Source: Mycobacterium syngnathidarum
GTDB taxonomy: Bacteria > Actinomycetota > Actinomycetes > Mycobacteriales > Mycobacteriaceae
Reading direction: 5' to 3'
NCBI RefSeq assembly: GCF_001942625.1
Contig: NZ_MLCL01000024.1
Coordinates: forward strand, 1 to 64,000
Length of the DNA stretch: 64,000 nt
The notes under the pieces are model-generated. The model worked only from the letters and a program-made list of their open reading frames with translations, did no database searches and was not told the origin of the DNA. The translations under genes were made by a program, and so were the position numbers. Shown here piece by piece: positions 18,483-29,649 of this stretch; the first letter of the stretch is position 1; the number at the start of each line of letters is the position of its first letter.

Positions 18483-21461
18483 ATGCGACGGCTAGCCGAT
18501 TTCGTGGTGCGGTGGCCCTGGGCGGTGATCGGGGTCTGGGCGGCACTGCTGGTGGCTCTGCCGCTGGCATGTCCGTCGCTGAGCGACATGGCCCAGAAGC
18601 ATCCGCTCGCCATCCTGCCCAGCGATGCACCGTCGAGTGTCACCGCGGAAAAGATGACCGAGGCGTTCCACGAATCGGGGAACAACGACCTGCTGTTGGT
18701 GGCCCTGATCAACGAGAACGGGCTCGACCGCTCTGACGAGGCGACCTACCGCAAGCTGGTGGACGCGCTGCGCGACGACGTCGCTGACGTCGAGAGCGTG
18801 CAGGACTTCGTCGCCACCCCACAACTGCGGCAGTTTCTGACCAGCAAGGACAAGACCACCTGGGTCCTCCCGGTGGGGCTGGCCGGTGAGTTGGGCACAC
18901 CGCGGGCCATCGACTCCTTCAACCGGGTTTCCGAGATCGTCAAGCTCAGTACGGCCGGTAGCCCACTGCAGGTGCACCTCACCGGGCCCGCGGCCACCGC
19001 CGCCGACCTCACCGTCGCGGGGGAGAACGATCGGCTGCCGATCGAGATCGCCATCGCGGTCCTGGTGCTGGCCGTGTTGTTGGTGGTCTACCGAAGTCCG
19101 GTCACCATGCTGTTGCCGCTGGTGACCATCGGCTCGTCCCTGCTCATCGCGCAGGCACTGGTGGCGGGGTTCTCCGCGTTGACCGGTGCCGGCGTCTCGA
19201 ATCAGTCCGTCGTGTTCCTGAGCGCGATCATGGCCGGTGCGGGCACGGACTATGCGGTGTTCCTGATCAGCCGCTATCACGACTATCTGCGGTCGGGGGA
19301 TGGCTTCGACCAGGCGGTTCGCGCGGCGATGCTGTCGATCGGGAAAGTGATCACGGCGTCGGCCGCGACGGTGGGGGTCACCTTCCTGCTGTTGAGCTTC
19401 ACCAAGATGGGCGTGTTCAGAACGGTCGGAGTGGCCGCAGCGATCGGTATCGCCGTCGCCTACCTGGCCGGGCTGACGTTGCTGCCGGCCATCCTGACGC
19501 TGGTCGGACCACGCGGATGGGTCAAGCCGCGGCGCGAACTGACCTCCCGGTTCTGGCGGCGGTCGGGAATCCGCATCGTGCGCAGACCGGTGCCGCACCT
19601 CGTCGCCAGTCTTGTGGTGCTGGCCTTGCTGGCCGGTGCCGCGATCTTCGCCCAGTACAACTATGACGATCGCAAGGTCGTGGACGCGTCGGCCCCGAGT
19701 TCGGTCGGCTACGCCGCGGTCGAACGTCACTTTCCGATCAGTCAGTCGATTCCCGAGTACATCCTGATCCAGTCTCCGCACGACCTGCGCACCCCCAAAG
19801 GCATGGCGGACCTGGAGCAGATGGCTTCGCGCGTAGCCCAGCTGCCCGACGTGGGCCTGGTCAGCGGCATCTCCCGGCCCCTGGGCGAGGTGCCTGCCGA
19901 GTTCCGGGCCACGTTCCAGGCCGGCATCGTCGGTACCCGGCTGGCCGACGGTTCCCAGCAGATCGACCAGCGCTCAAGTGACCTCAATCGACTGGCCGCC
20001 GGGGCCAATACGCTGGCCAGCAGCCTCGCGCAGGTGCGAGCTCAGATCAACCAGATCGCGCCCAGTCTGCAGAGTGTGGTCGACACCTTCTCGTCGGTGC
20101 GCACCGAATACGGTGGCGACAAACTGGTGAAGGACGTCGAAACCGCGGCCAAGCTCGTGCAGAGCATCAATGCGCTGTCCAACGCGATGGGATACAACCT
20201 GTCGGCGGTCAAGAACATCTTCGGCTGGATCGAGCCTGTCCTGGCGGCGCTACAGAACAACGCGGTCTGCGACAACAACCCGTCCTGCGCGGAAACCCGG
20301 GTCCAGTTTCAGCGACTCGTCGACGCGAACAACGGCGGCAGCCTCAACGAGATCAACGATCTCGCCCACCAGTTGAACGGCGCGGGAGACGACAAGCAGA
20401 CCGTCAACTCCACGGTGACCAAGCTGAACGCGGCACTGGCCAGCGTCAACAAGGCCGTCAAAGCCATGGGGCTCAACAAGCCCGGTGGCCCGCAGTCGGG
20501 CCTGAAGGATCTGCAGCAAGGTGCCAACCGCCTGGCCGGCGGAAGCCGGGAGGTCGCCGGCGGCGTGGACGAACTCGTCAAGCAGATCAAGGTGATCTCC
20601 TCCGGATTGGACCAGGCCTCGTCATTTCTGTTGACGATGCGCAATGAAGCGACCGATCCGGCACAGGCGGGGTTCAACATCCCGCCCGAGGTGCTGAACA
20701 TGCCCGAGTTCAAGAAGGCCTCGGCGGCATACGTTTCGCCGGACGGCCGCTCGGTGCGGTATCTGGTCCAGACCGAGCTCAACCCGTTCAGCTCCGAGGC
20801 GATGGATCAGGTCAACCAGATCCAGGACGTCGCCCGGGGTGCCCAGCCGAACACCACGCTTGCTGACGCCGAGATCTCGATGGGTGGCTTCCCGGCCGCA
20901 CTTCGCGATACGCGTGACTACTACCAGCAGGACATCAAGTTCATCATGATCGCGACCCTCGTCGTGGTCCTGGCGATCCTGATGTTGCTGTTGCGTTCGA
21001 TTCTGGCACCTCTCTACCTCGTCGGGTCGGTGTTGGTCTCATACTTCGCGGCGTTGGGTATCAGTGTCCTGGTGTTCCAGAACCTGCTCGGCGAGCAATT
21101 GCATTGGAGCGTGCCCCCACTCGCGTTCGTGGTGCTCATCGCGGTGGGTGCCGACTACAACATGCTGTTGGTGTCGCGTCTGCGCGACGAGTCTCCGCAC
21201 AGCACGCGCTTCGGTGTCATCCGCACCCTGAGTTCGACGGGAGGCGTGATCACCGCCGCGGGTCTGATCTTCGCCGCCTCGGTGGCCGGCCTGATGTTCT
21301 CTTCCATCGGCATAGTGGTGCAAGGCGGTTTCATGATCGGGGTCGGCATCCTGCTGGACACGTTTGTGGTGCGCACCATCACGGTGCCGGCCATCGCGGC
21401 CCTGATCGGTAAGGCGAACTGGTGGCCCTCGCGCGCCGCGGGCGGGAGGTTGCGCACGTGA
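18483..21461 (+). CDS. mmpL10: RND lipid transporter MmpL10
   Basis: A 992-residue inner-membrane transporter of the MmpL family, about 12 membrane helices in two MMPL halves. Paired Asp-Tyr motifs for proton relay are visible: GTDYAVFLISRYHDY (about residues 256-270) and GADYNMLLVSRLRDE (about 892-906). The second periplasmic loop is long (about residues 390-820) and rich in heptad-like helices, with a Cys pair (AVCDNNPSCAE, about 597-607) that could form a disulfide; this fits the coiled-coil class of MmpL proteins. Family knowledge and context say it moves the diacyltrehalose intermediate of TPP across the inner membrane. Its place between papA3 and the secreted acyltransferase fits that step. 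Confidence 0.93.
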   Translation: MRRLADFVVRWPWAVIGVWAALLVALPLACPSLSDMAQKHPLAILPSDAPSSVTAEKMTEAFHESGNNDLLLVALINENGLDRSDEATYRKLVDALRDDVADVESVQDFVATPQLRQFLTSKDKTTWVLPVGLAGELGTPRAIDSFNRVSEIVKLSTAGSPLQVHLTGPAATAADLTVAGENDRLPIEIAIAVLVLAVLLVVYRSPVTMLLPLVTIGSSLLIAQALVAGFSALTGAGVSNQSVVFLSAIMAGAGTDYAVFLISRYHDYLRSGDGFDQAVRAAMLSIGKVITASAATVGVTFLLLSFTKMGVFRTVGVAAAIGIAVAYLAGLTLLPAILTLVGPRGWVKPRRELTSRFWRRSGIRIVRRPVPHLVASLVVLALLAGAAIFAQYNYDDRKVVDASAPSSVGYAAVERHFPISQSIPEYILIQSPHDLRTPKGMADLEQMASRVAQLPDVGLVSGISRPLGEVPAEFRATFQAGIVGTRLADGSQQIDQRSSDLNRLAAGANTLASSLAQVRAQINQIAPSLQSVVDTFSSVRTEYGGDKLVKDVETAAKLVQSINALSNAMGYNLSAVKNIFGWIEPVLAALQNNAVCDNNPSCAETRVQFQRLVDANNGGSLNEINDLAHQLNGAGDDKQTVNSTVTKLNAALASVNKAVKAMGLNKPGGPQSGLKDLQQGANRLAGGSREVAGGVDELVKQIKVISSGLDQASSFLLTMRNEATDPAQAGFNIPPEVLNMPEFKKASAAYVSPDGRSVRYLVQTELNPFSSEAMDQVNQIQDVARGAQPNTTLADAEISMGGFPAALRDTRDYYQQDIKFIMIATLVVVLAILMLLLRSILAPLYLVGSVLVSYFAALGISVLVFQNLLGEQLHWSVPPLAFVVLIAVGADYNMLLVSRLRDESPHSTRFGVIRTLSSTGGVITAAGLIFAASVAGLMFSSIGIVVQGGFMIGVGILLDTFVVRTITVPAIAALIGKANWWPSRAAGGRLRT

Positions 21462-21529
21462 GCACGGGTGAGCGCGCACGCGTGATGTGTGTGAAACTAC
21501 GAAACGAACCGGGGTGATCGGGAGTGGAG

Positions 21530-22669
21530 ATGAAGAAACTCCTTGCAGGACTTGCTTTGCTGATGACCACCAGCGTCACCGGATCCTTCGGCGTCGTCGG
21601 GAACGCGTGGGCCGATGACGCCCCGCCGCCCGTGCCTCCGCCCGGCGGCCCGGCCGCACCGACGCCGTCGAACCCCGGGACCGCTTTCGCCTTGGGCGGC
21701 GCGCACGTTCTCGGGATCCCCTACGACGAGTACATCCGGATGACCGGTGAGCACTGGTTCCCCGGGATGAAGCGAACGAAGGTCGACTACCCGGCGGGCC
21801 AGGTTCAGGGCCATACCCTGGAACGTTTGTTCCCCGGCATCGGTGCGGTCGGAGAGCGGTTCTATCCGGGAATCGGCCTTGACGGGCCCAGCATCGGCGA
21901 GTCGGTCGATGAGGGCGAGGGAAACCTCGACGCGGCAATCCGCAACGGCGGCAAAGGAACAGCGATGGGGCTGTCCGAGGGCGCGCTCGTGCTCAACGCT
22001 GTGAAGGCGCGCCTGGCCAACGACCCGAGTGCCCCGCCGCCAGACCAGCTGAGCTTCGCGACATTCGGCGATCCGATCGCCAAGCATCCCTTCGGCGAGA
22101 GTTTCCTGACCCAGAACTTCCCCGTCGGCAGCGTCGTGCCGTTCATGGACTACCGCATCCCGGCGCCGGTGGAGAGCCAGTACCACACCGACCAGTTCAT
22201 CTCCGCCTACGACAGCATCGCGGACTGGCCGGACCGGCCGGACAATTGGATGAGCGTCATCAACGCGATCGCCGGGTTGGCCACCGGTCACACCGCGATC
22301 GCGTTCACCAATCCGAGTAACGTTCCGCCGCAGAACATCAGGACGACGGTCAACTCCAAGGGTGCGACAACGACGACGTACCTGGTGCCCGAGGAACACC
22401 TGCCGCTGGTGTTGCCGTTCAAGTACCTCGGATATGACCAGCACACACTCAACGAGCTGGACCGGGTACTGCTGCCCATGGTGGATGCCGGTTATTCGCG
22501 AAACGACGATCCAGCAACCGCGCCGGTCACGGTGGACCCGGTACACGGGTTCGACCCGGCCGAGGTCACCGCTCCTGCCAACGAGGCGACCTTCGGTGGC
22601 GGCACCGACCCGATGTCGGAGCTGGCCAATGCGGCGTTGTCGGTGCTGAACCCGAACGGCGCGGGCTGA
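21530..22669 (+). CDS. Secreted PE-PPE-domain acyltransferase/esterase of the TPP locus
   Basis: A 379-residue protein with a Sec signal peptide ([15 protein letters not shown], cleavage likely after NAWA near residue 28) and a short Pro-rich linker. The PE-PPE alpha/beta-hydrolase domain (about residues 55-290) has the nucleophile elbow GLSEG (Ser about residue 149). An in-frame GTG six bases upstream is an alternative start; GGGAG five bases before 21530 favours this ATG. It belongs with Chp1/Chp2, the membrane-bound acyltransferases that finish sulfolipid-1 and polyacyltrehalose by transesterification. The gene called PE in the TPP locus is required to convert the diacyl intermediate to TPP. 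Here it should act on the outer face of the membrane after MmpL10. Confidence 0.87.
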   Translation: MKKLLAGLALLMTTSVTGSFGVVGNAWADDAPPPVPPPGGPAAPTPSNPGTAFALGGAHVLGIPYDEYIRMTGEHWFPGMKRTKVDYPAGQVQGHTLERLFPGIGAVGERFYPGIGLDGPSIGESVDEGEGNLDAAIRNGGKGTAMGLSEGALVLNAVKARLANDPSAPPPDQLSFATFGDPIAKHPFGESFLTQNFPVGSVVPFMDYRIPAPVESQYHTDQFISAYDSIADWPDRPDNWMSVINAIAGLATGHTAIAFTNPSNVPPQNIRTTVNSKGATTTTYLVPEEHLPLVLPFKYLGYDQHTLNELDRVLLPMVDAGYSRNDDPATAPVTVDPVHGFDPAEVTAPANEATFGGGTDPMSELANAALSVLNPNGAG

Positions 22670-22715
22670 CGCCCTCTCCAACCCGATTGATTCGACCAGT
22701 TACGGACGTGATGTG

Positions 22716-24470
22716 ATGCCTAGCCCCCAGTCATCAATTCTGTCGATGCTGCACGGACGCGCCAGTTTGCGCCCTGACGACGTTGCCTTCACCTTCACCG
22801 ATTACACCGCCGACCCGGCGGGCGTCGTCGAGACGCTGACGTGGTCGCAGCTTTCGCACCGGACGATGAATGCGGCACGCGAAATCAGCCTGCACGGGTC
22901 GGTCGGGGACCGGGCGGTGATCCTGGCCCCGCAGGGCCTCGAGTACATCCTGGCGTTCTTGGGCGCGATGCAGGCGGGGTTGGTGGCGGTTCCGCTTCCC
23001 TTGCCTCATCGCGGTTCGAGCCATGACCGGGTCAGTTCGGTCTTCGTGGATACGAAGCCTTCGGTCGTGCTGACGACCTCCGCGGTCGCCGAGGACGTCG
23101 GTGACTACGTGGATCAATCGCGGATGAACACCGCGCCGAAGATCGTTGCGATCGATTCGCTGAACTTGGACGCCGAGGACGGGCCGGCCGGGTTCGACAG
23201 CGGCGCAGTCGAATTCCCCACCACGGCGTATTTGCAGTACAGCTCGGGTTCGACCAGGTTGCCCACCGGGGTGATGATTTCGCACCGCAACGTCCAGGCG
23301 AACTTCGAACAGCTCATGCGGGGCTTTTTCGCCGACACCCAACTCGGGTCCATCCAAGACGCCACGATTGTCTCGTGGTTGCCCTTCTATCACGATATGG
23401 GCCTGGTGCTGGGCGTCTGTGCCCCGATCCTGAGCGGCTATCGCGCGGTGCTGACGAGCCCGCTGGCGTTTCTGGAACGCCCGGCGAGGTGGGTACAGGC
23501 GCTCGCTGAGCATCCCCGGGCTTTTTCTGCGGCACCGAACTTCGCCTTCGACCTGGCTGCCCGCAAGACCAAGGACGCCGATCTTGCCGGGATGGACCTC
23601 AGCGGCGTGGTGGGCATCATCAACGGCGCCGAGCGCGTCGAGCCCGCCACGTTGGAACGATTTGCAGATCGGTTCGCCCACTTCGGATTCCGGGATCACA
23701 TGCTGCGTCCGTCCTACGGGTTGGCCGAGGCGACCGTGTTCGTGGCGACCGGCACGTGGAGTGAGTCGTCGGAGCCCGTCGCGTTCGACGTCGACGAACT
23801 GTCGGCGGGCCGGGTTCGGCGGTGCCCAGCCGGAAAGGGCTCTTCGCTGGTCAGATACGACCTGCCGCGGTCGCCTGCGGTTCGCATCGTCGACGCCGAG
23901 ACCAAGCGCGAATGCGCCCAGGATGTGGTCGGTGAGATCTGGGTGCACGGCGAGAACGTCGCCGCCGGTTATTGGAGCAGATCGCCGGAGGAACAGCAGT
24001 GCTTCGGCGCCACCCTGGTGGAGCCCACCCCGGGCACCCCGGACGGACCGTGGCTGAAAACCGGTGACCTGGGCTTCGTCTCCGGGGGCGACCTGTTCAT
24101 CGTCGGGCGCATCAAGGATCTGTTGATCATCCGCGGCCGCAATCACTACCCCGAGGACATCGAGGCGACGGTCCAACAGATCACGGGCGGCCGGGTAGCC
24201 GCGATCTCCGTTCCGCTGAACAGCACCGAGAAGTTGGTGACCGTGATCGAGGTCAAGAAGCGGGGCGAGTCCCCGCTGGAGGCGGTGCACTGGCTCAAGG
24301 AGATCAAGAGCGACGTCACCTCCGCGATATCCAACGCGCACGGCTTGAATGTCGGGGATCTCGTCCTGGTCCCCCCGGGCTCGATTCCCACGACGACGAG
24401 CGGCAAGGTCCGCCGCGCGGCGTGTGTCGAGCAGTACCGGCAGGACGAGTTCACGCGCTTGGACGCCTGA
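22716..24470 (+). CDS. fadD23: Fatty acyl-AMP ligase FadD23
   Basis: A 584-residue adenylating enzyme of the FAAL class. Motifs: P-loop-like [18 protein letters not shown] (about residues 177-194), YGLAEATVF (about 331), [21 protein letters not shown] (about 449-468) and catalytic Lys in [10 protein letters not shown] near the C-terminus. FAALs make acyl-AMP and pass the acyl group to a PKS rather than to CoA; this one should load the starter fatty acid on the neighbouring PKS. GTG at 22713 and ATG at 22716 are adjacent in-frame starts; neither has a strong ribosome site. The gene ends 27 bases before the convergent Gap-like gene. Confidence 0.92.
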   Translation: MPSPQSSILSMLHGRASLRPDDVAFTFTDYTADPAGVVETLTWSQLSHRTMNAAREISLHGSVGDRAVILAPQGLEYILAFLGAMQAGLVAVPLPLPHRGSSHDRVSSVFVDTKPSVVLTTSAVAEDVGDYVDQSRMNTAPKIVAIDSLNLDAEDGPAGFDSGAVEFPTTAYLQYSSGSTRLPTGVMISHRNVQANFEQLMRGFFADTQLGSIQDATIVSWLPFYHDMGLVLGVCAPILSGYRAVLTSPLAFLERPARWVQALAEHPRAFSAAPNFAFDLAARKTKDADLAGMDLSGVVGIINGAERVEPATLERFADRFAHFGFRDHMLRPSYGLAEATVFVATGTWSESSEPVAFDVDELSAGRVRRCPAGKGSSLVRYDLPRSPAVRIVDAETKRECAQDVVGEIWVHGENVAAGYWSRSPEEQQCFGATLVEPTPGTPDGPWLKTGDLGFVSGGDLFIVGRIKDLLIIRGRNHYPEDIEATVQQITGGRVAAISVPLNSTEKLVTVIEVKKRGESPLEAVHWLKEIKSDVTSAISNAHGLNVGDLVLVPPGSIPTTTSGKVRRAACVEQYRQDEFTRLDA

Positions 24471-24475
24471 GCGAC

Positions 24476-24490
24476 GCCGGCATCACCGGC
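24476..24490. terminator. Short hairpin between fadD23 and the Gap-like gene
   Basis: GCCGG (24476-24480) and CCGGC (24486-24490) pair around a five-base loop in the 27-base gap between two convergent genes. The stem is short, so this is a weak call. Confidence 0.35.
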
Positions 24491-24497
24491 TTGGTGT

Positions 24498-25721
<1,224 letters not shown>

Positions 25722-25736
25722 CTCCGGCGGCCGGGG

Positions 25737-25898
25737 TCAGGGGCGTGCGGCGAGTTCGTCGCGGTATTTGGCGATGCGCTGCTCGATCTCGCCGGCATCG
25801 TCTGGGCGACCCTCTTTACGGGCCAGTTCGGCCCGGGCCGACAGTTCCCGGATCGCCGTCCGGATCTCGTTGATGCTGTGAGTCTGTCCCATGCTCAT
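25737..25898 (-). CDS. Small helical protein, 53 residues
   Basis: A short acidic/basic protein starting MSMGQTHSINEIRTAIREL and ending YRDELAARP. It is nearly all predicted helix and may form a coiled-coil hairpin (two heptad-like stretches around EGRPDD). AAAGG lies seven bases before the ATG. It is downstream of sdhB but separated by a very strong hairpin (25974-26018), so it has its own promoter or is expressed by read-through. I do not recognise a function. Codon usage matches neighbours. Confidence 0.6.
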   Translation of the reverse strand: MSMGQTHSINEIRTAIRELSARAELARKEGRPDDAGEIEQRIAKYRDELAARP

Positions 25899-25973
25899 AG
25901 AGCTGCCTTTCGACGCTGATTGGCTGCTTTTCTCGAGCGTACGCCGCTGACTCGGCATCCTCCGCCGCCAAAA

Positions 25974-26018
25974 CAACGAAATGGTCGTTCCGTTCGCGGC
26001 GGAACGACCATGTCGTTG
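25974..26018. terminator. Strong terminator after the sdh1 operon
   Basis: ATGGTCGTTCCG (25981-25992) and CGGAACGACCAT (26000-26011) form a perfect 12-pair stem with a seven-base loop. Beyond one A/G mismatch CAACGA/TCGTTG (25974-25979/26013-26018) adds six pairs. It lies 25 bases past the sdhB stop. Confidence 0.88.
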
Positions 26019-26042
26019 ATCTCGATGGCAGACGCGGTGCTG

Positions 26043-26804
26043 CTAGCGCCTGAACAGCTTGTTGCCCAGCCACACGATCGGGTCGTACTTGCGATCGGCG
26101 ACCCGTTCCTTCATCGGGATCAGCGCATTGTCGGTGATCTTGATGTTCTCCGGGCACACCTCAGTGCAGCACTTGGTGATGTTGCAGTAGCCCAGGCCGA
26201 AGTCGTCCTGAGCCATGTCCTTGCGGTCCAGTACGTCGAGCGGGTGCATGTCCAGCTCGGCGATGCGCATGTGGAACCGTGGCCCGGCGAATGCCTCCTT
26301 GTTCTCCTCGTGGTCACGCACCACGTGGCAGACGTTCTGGCACAGGAAGCACTCGATGCACTTGCGGAATTCCTGGCTGCGCTCGACGTCCTCTTGCTGC
26401 ATCCGGTACTCGCCGGGCTGCAGGTCCTTGGGTGGGGTGAACGACGGGATCTGGCGGGCCTTTTCGTAGTTGAACGACACATCGGTCACCAGATCGCGCA
26501 TCACCGGGAATGTCCGCAGGGGCGTGATGGTCACCGTCTCGTCCGGGTCGAACGTCGACATCCTGGTCATGCACATCAGCCGCGGGCGGCCGTTGATCTC
26601 CGCCGAGCAAGATCCGCACTTGCCGGCCTTGCAGTTCCATCGGACTGCGAGATCGCCGGCCTGGGTGGCCTGCAGCCGGTGGATGATGTCGAGCACCACC
26701 TCGCCGTCGTTCACCTCGACGGTGTAGTCCTGCAGTTCGCCGCCGGTATCGTCTCCGCGCCAGACGCGCAGGTTCGCTGTGTATTTTCCGGTGGAGCCAA
26801 CCAT
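26043..26804 (-). CDS. sdhB: Succinate dehydrogenase 1 iron-sulfur subunit
   Basis: A 253-residue electron-transfer subunit of succinate:quinone oxidoreductase. It shows the [2Fe-2S] motif CKAGKCGSC (about residues 58-66, with a later Cys near 78), the [4Fe-4S] motif CIECFLCQNVC (about 150-160) and the [3Fe-4S] region CNITKCCTEVCP (about 208-219). It carries electrons from the SdhA flavin to the membrane subunit. It starts one base after the sdhA stop on the minus strand, so the two are coupled. Homologue of Rv0247c. Confidence 0.95.
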   Translation of the reverse strand: MVGSTGKYTANLRVWRGDDTGGELQDYTVEVNDGEVVLDIIHRLQATQAGDLAVRWNCKAGKCGSCSAEINGRPRLMCMTRMSTFDPDETVTITPLRTFPVMRDLVTDVSFNYEKARQIPSFTPPKDLQPGEYRMQQEDVERSQEFRKCIECFLCQNVCHVVRDHEENKEAFAGPRFHMRIAELDMHPLDVLDRKDMAQDDFGLGYCNITKCCTEVCPENIKITDNALIPMKERVADRKYDPIVWLGNKLFRR

Positions 26805-26805
26805 C

Positions 26806-28713
26806 TTAGCCCTTCCGATCGGGGTGTTCGGCCAGTTCTTGTGCGGTGTAATACTTTTCGAGTTCAGACAGCTCGAACGTCGCCAGCAGGTCCTCCCTCA
26901 TCGGCAGCTGGGATTCGGGTGTCACGGTCACGTCCGGCACCACCTGATCGTCGCCGGCCGCACGGCACACCAAAAGAGTGTTGCGCCAGTTGGCATCCAT
27001 GTCCGGGTGGTCGTCGCGGGTGTGTCCGCCGCGGCTTTCGGTTCGGGCCAGCGCGGCCTTGGCCACGCATTCGCTGACCAGCAGCATGTTGCGCATGTCG
27101 ATGGCCAGGTGCCAGCCCGGGTTGAAGACACGCCCGCCCTCGACACTGACGTTGTGTACGCGCGTGCGCAGCTCGGCGAGCTTGGCCAGGGCCTCCTCGA
27201 TCTCGTCGGCCTTGCGGATGATGCCGACCAGGTCGTTCATGCACTGCTGGAGCTCGGCGTGCAGGGTGTACGGGTTCTCCGGATGCGTGTGAGATTCGAA
27301 CGGTGCCAACGCCAGCTCGGTGGCCTCGACGAGCGCGGCCTCCGTCACCTTGGGCCGTTCGGACAGCGCGGCCACATAGTCGGCCGCACCGAGACCGGCG
27401 CGACGACCGAAGACCAGCAGATCCGAAAGCGAGTTGCCGCCAAGACGATTCGAGCCGTGCATACCGCCCGAGCACTCGCCCGCAGCGAACAGCCCCGGCG
27501 TGGCCGCACCACCGGTGTCGGGATCCACCTCGATGCCGCCCATCACGTAGTGGCAGGTGGGGCCGACTTCCATCTCGTCCTTGGTGATGTCGACCTCGGC
27601 CAGCTCCATGAACTGGTGGTACATCGAGGGCAGCCGGCGCTTGATCTCCTCGGTCGGCATCCGGGACGCGATGTCGAGGTAGACGCCGCCGTGTGGCGAG
27701 CCGCGGCCGGCCTTCACCTCGGAGTTGATGGCGCGGGCCACCTCGTCGCGGGGCAGCAGGTCAGGCGTGCGCCGTGCCGAGTCGTTGTCCTTGAGCCACT
27801 GGTCGGCTTCTTCCTCGGTCTCGGCGTACTGGCCCTTGAACACCGCGGGGATGTAGTCGAACATGAACCGCTTGCCCTCGGAGTTCTTGAGCACCCCGCC
27901 GTCGCCGCGGACACCCTCGGTGACCAGGATGCCCTTGACCGACAGTGGCCAGACCATGCCGGTCGGGTGGAACTGGATGAACTCCATGTTGATCAGGCCG
28001 GACCCGGCGCGCAGCGCCAGCGCGTGGCCGTCGCCGGTGTACTCCCACGAGTTCGACGACACCTTGAAGGACTTGCCGATACCGCCGGTGGCCAGCACGA
28101 TCGCCGGGGCTTCGAACAACACGAAGTTGCCGCTCTCGCGGTAGTAGCCGAAGGCGCCCGCGATCCGGTCACCGTCCTTGATGAGCTCGGTGATGGAGCA
28201 TTCGTGGAAGACCTTGATCCGGGCCTCGTAGTCGCCGAGTTCCCTCTTGTCCTCCTGCTGCAGCGAGACGATCTTCTGCTGCAGCGTGCGGATGATCTCC
28301 AGGCCGGTACGGTCACCGACGTGCGCCAGCCGCGGGTAGGTGTGCCCGCCGAAGTTGCGTTGGCTGATCCGGCCGTCCTTGGTTCGGTCGAACAGCGCCC
28401 CATAGGTTTCCAGTTCCCAGACCCGGTCTGGGGCTTCCTGTGCGTGCAGTTCGGCCATACGCCAGTTGTTGAGGAACTTGCCGCCGCGCATGGTGTCACC
28501 GAAGTGCACCTGCCAGGAGTCCTTGGTGTTGACATTGCGCATGGCCGCCGCGCAGCCACCCTCGGCCATCACGGTGTGGGCCTTGCCGAACAACGACTTG
28601 GTCACCACCGCTACCCGCAGACCGCGTTCGCGGGCCTCGATCACCGCGCGCAGACCTGCTCCGCCGGCACCGATCACGACCACGTCGTAGGAGTGCCGTT
28701 CCAGCTCACTCAT
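26806..28713 (-). CDS. sdhA: Succinate dehydrogenase 1 flavoprotein subunit
   Basis: A 635-residue flavoprotein that oxidises succinate to fumarate. N-terminal FAD-binding motif VVVIGAGGAGLRAVIEARERG (split about residues 11-31). The covalent-FAD histidine lies in GKAHTVMAEGG (about residue 45). Catalytic-domain motifs include HPTGMVWP and GSNRLGGNSL. The start at 28713 (MSELERHSYDV) matches the M. tuberculosis Rv0248c N-terminus; an upstream in-frame start at 28755 would add 14 residues. It forms the Sdh1 complex with SdhB and the adjacent membrane subunit. Confidence 0.95.
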   Translation of the reverse strand: MSELERHSYDVVVIGAGGAGLRAVIEARERGLRVAVVTKSLFGKAHTVMAEGGCAAAMRNVNTKDSWQVHFGDTMRGGKFLNNWRMAELHAQEAPDRVWELETYGALFDRTKDGRISQRNFGGHTYPRLAHVGDRTGLEIIRTLQQKIVSLQQEDKRELGDYEARIKVFHECSITELIKDGDRIAGAFGYYRESGNFVLFEAPAIVLATGGIGKSFKVSSNSWEYTGDGHALALRAGSGLINMEFIQFHPTGMVWPLSVKGILVTEGVRGDGGVLKNSEGKRFMFDYIPAVFKGQYAETEEEADQWLKDNDSARRTPDLLPRDEVARAINSEVKAGRGSPHGGVYLDIASRMPTEEIKRRLPSMYHQFMELAEVDITKDEMEVGPTCHYVMGGIEVDPDTGGAATPGLFAAGECSGGMHGSNRLGGNSLSDLLVFGRRAGLGAADYVAALSERPKVTEAALVEATELALAPFESHTHPENPYTLHAELQQCMNDLVGIIRKADEIEEALAKLAELRTRVHNVSVEGGRVFNPGWHLAIDMRNMLLVSECVAKAALARTESRGGHTRDDHPDMDANWRNTLLVCRAAGDDQVVPDVTVTPESQLPMREDLLATFELSELEKYYTAQELAEHPDRKG

Positions 28714-28775
28714 TGATTCCACTCGCCTTCTCGCGTGTACGTACTTGTCGGCCAAAGAAACTCGGTCAACCGAGG

Positions 28776-29597
28776 TCAGCCAATGAACCTGAGATCAGAA
28801 ATGGTGCCGCTGGCCACCAACATGACGTAGAAGTCGGTGAGGACCAAGGTGCCCAGCGTGATCCAGGCGAAGAGCATGTGGCGGGTGTTGAGTTTGCTCA
28901 CCTGTGTCCATATCCAGTAGCGCACAGGGTGTTTCGAGAAGTGCTTCAGCCGGCCGCCGGTGACATGACGGCATGAGTGGCAGGACACCGTGTAGACCCA
29001 CAGCAGAATGACGTTGCCGACCAGAATGACGTTGCCGAGGCCGAATCCGAAGCCCGATGGCGAGTGGAACGCCACGATCGCGTCGTAGGTGTTGAGCAGT
29101 GAGATGAGCACCGCGGCGTAGAAGAAGTACCGGTGCACGTTCTGCATGATCAGCGGAAGACGGGTCTCCCCGGTGTATTTCGCGTGTGGCTCGGCCACTG
29201 CGCAGGCGGTCGGTGACTGCCAGACCGACCGGTAGTAGGCCTTGCGGTAGTAGTAACAGGTCAGCCGGAAGGCCAGCAGGAACGGCAGCGAGATGAACGC
29301 CATCGGGATGAACCAGGGCAGCTCGCCGACCCATTGACCGAGGTGGCTCGATCCGGGCGCACACGCCGTGCTGACGCACGGCGAATAGAAGGGCGTCAGG
29401 TAGTGGTAGTCCTCTACCCAGTACGCGCTTCCCCAGAACGCCCGGACCGTCGCATAGATGACGAATGCCGCGAGCCCCAGATTGGTCAATAGTGGTGCCT
29501 GCCACCACCGGTCGGTCCGTAGGGTGCGTTGGGGGATCTGCGCTCGTGTCGGCGAGAAGACCCCGGTCGCGCGACGGTCAGCGGTGGGTGCGCTCAC
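28776..29597 (-). CDS. sdhC: Succinate dehydrogenase 1 membrane anchor subunit
   Basis: A 273-residue membrane protein with about five helices (roughly residues 38-58, 93-115, 150-172, 190-210, 240-262). His residues in the helices (NVHRYFFYAA, SCHSCRH) are candidates for haem ligation. The size and single-gene anchor match Rv0249c; in the Sdh1 type one long subunit replaces SdhC plus SdhD. It anchors SdhAB and reduces menaquinone. A hairpin (29628-29644) lies just upstream. Confidence 0.9.
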   Translation of the reverse strand: MSAPTADRRATGVFSPTRAQIPQRTLRTDRWWQAPLLTNLGLAAFVIYATVRAFWGSAYWVEDYHYLTPFYSPCVSTACAPGSSHLGQWVGELPWFIPMAFISLPFLLAFRLTCYYYRKAYYRSVWQSPTACAVAEPHAKYTGETRLPLIMQNVHRYFFYAAVLISLLNTYDAIVAFHSPSGFGFGLGNVILVGNVILLWVYTVSCHSCRHVTGGRLKHFSKHPVRYWIWTQVSKLNTRHMLFAWITLGTLVLTDFYVMLVASGTISDLRFIG

Positions 29598-29627
29598 GGT
29601 TCCCTTTCTGAGGTTCAGTTGTTTTCT

Positions 29628-29644
29628 CGGGCGTCAGACGCCCG
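29628..29644. terminator. Small hairpin inside the sdh1 operon
   Basis: CGGGCGT (29628-29634) and ACGCCCG (29638-29644) pair with a three-base loop between the first operon gene and sdhC. It may cause partial termination or an RNA processing/stability step rather than a full stop. Confidence 0.4.
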
Positions 29645-29649
29645 TGAGC

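Noticed and set aside
26779..28716. 645-codon plus-strand frame opposite sdhA
   Set aside because: Antisense shadow of a well-recognised flavoprotein gene.
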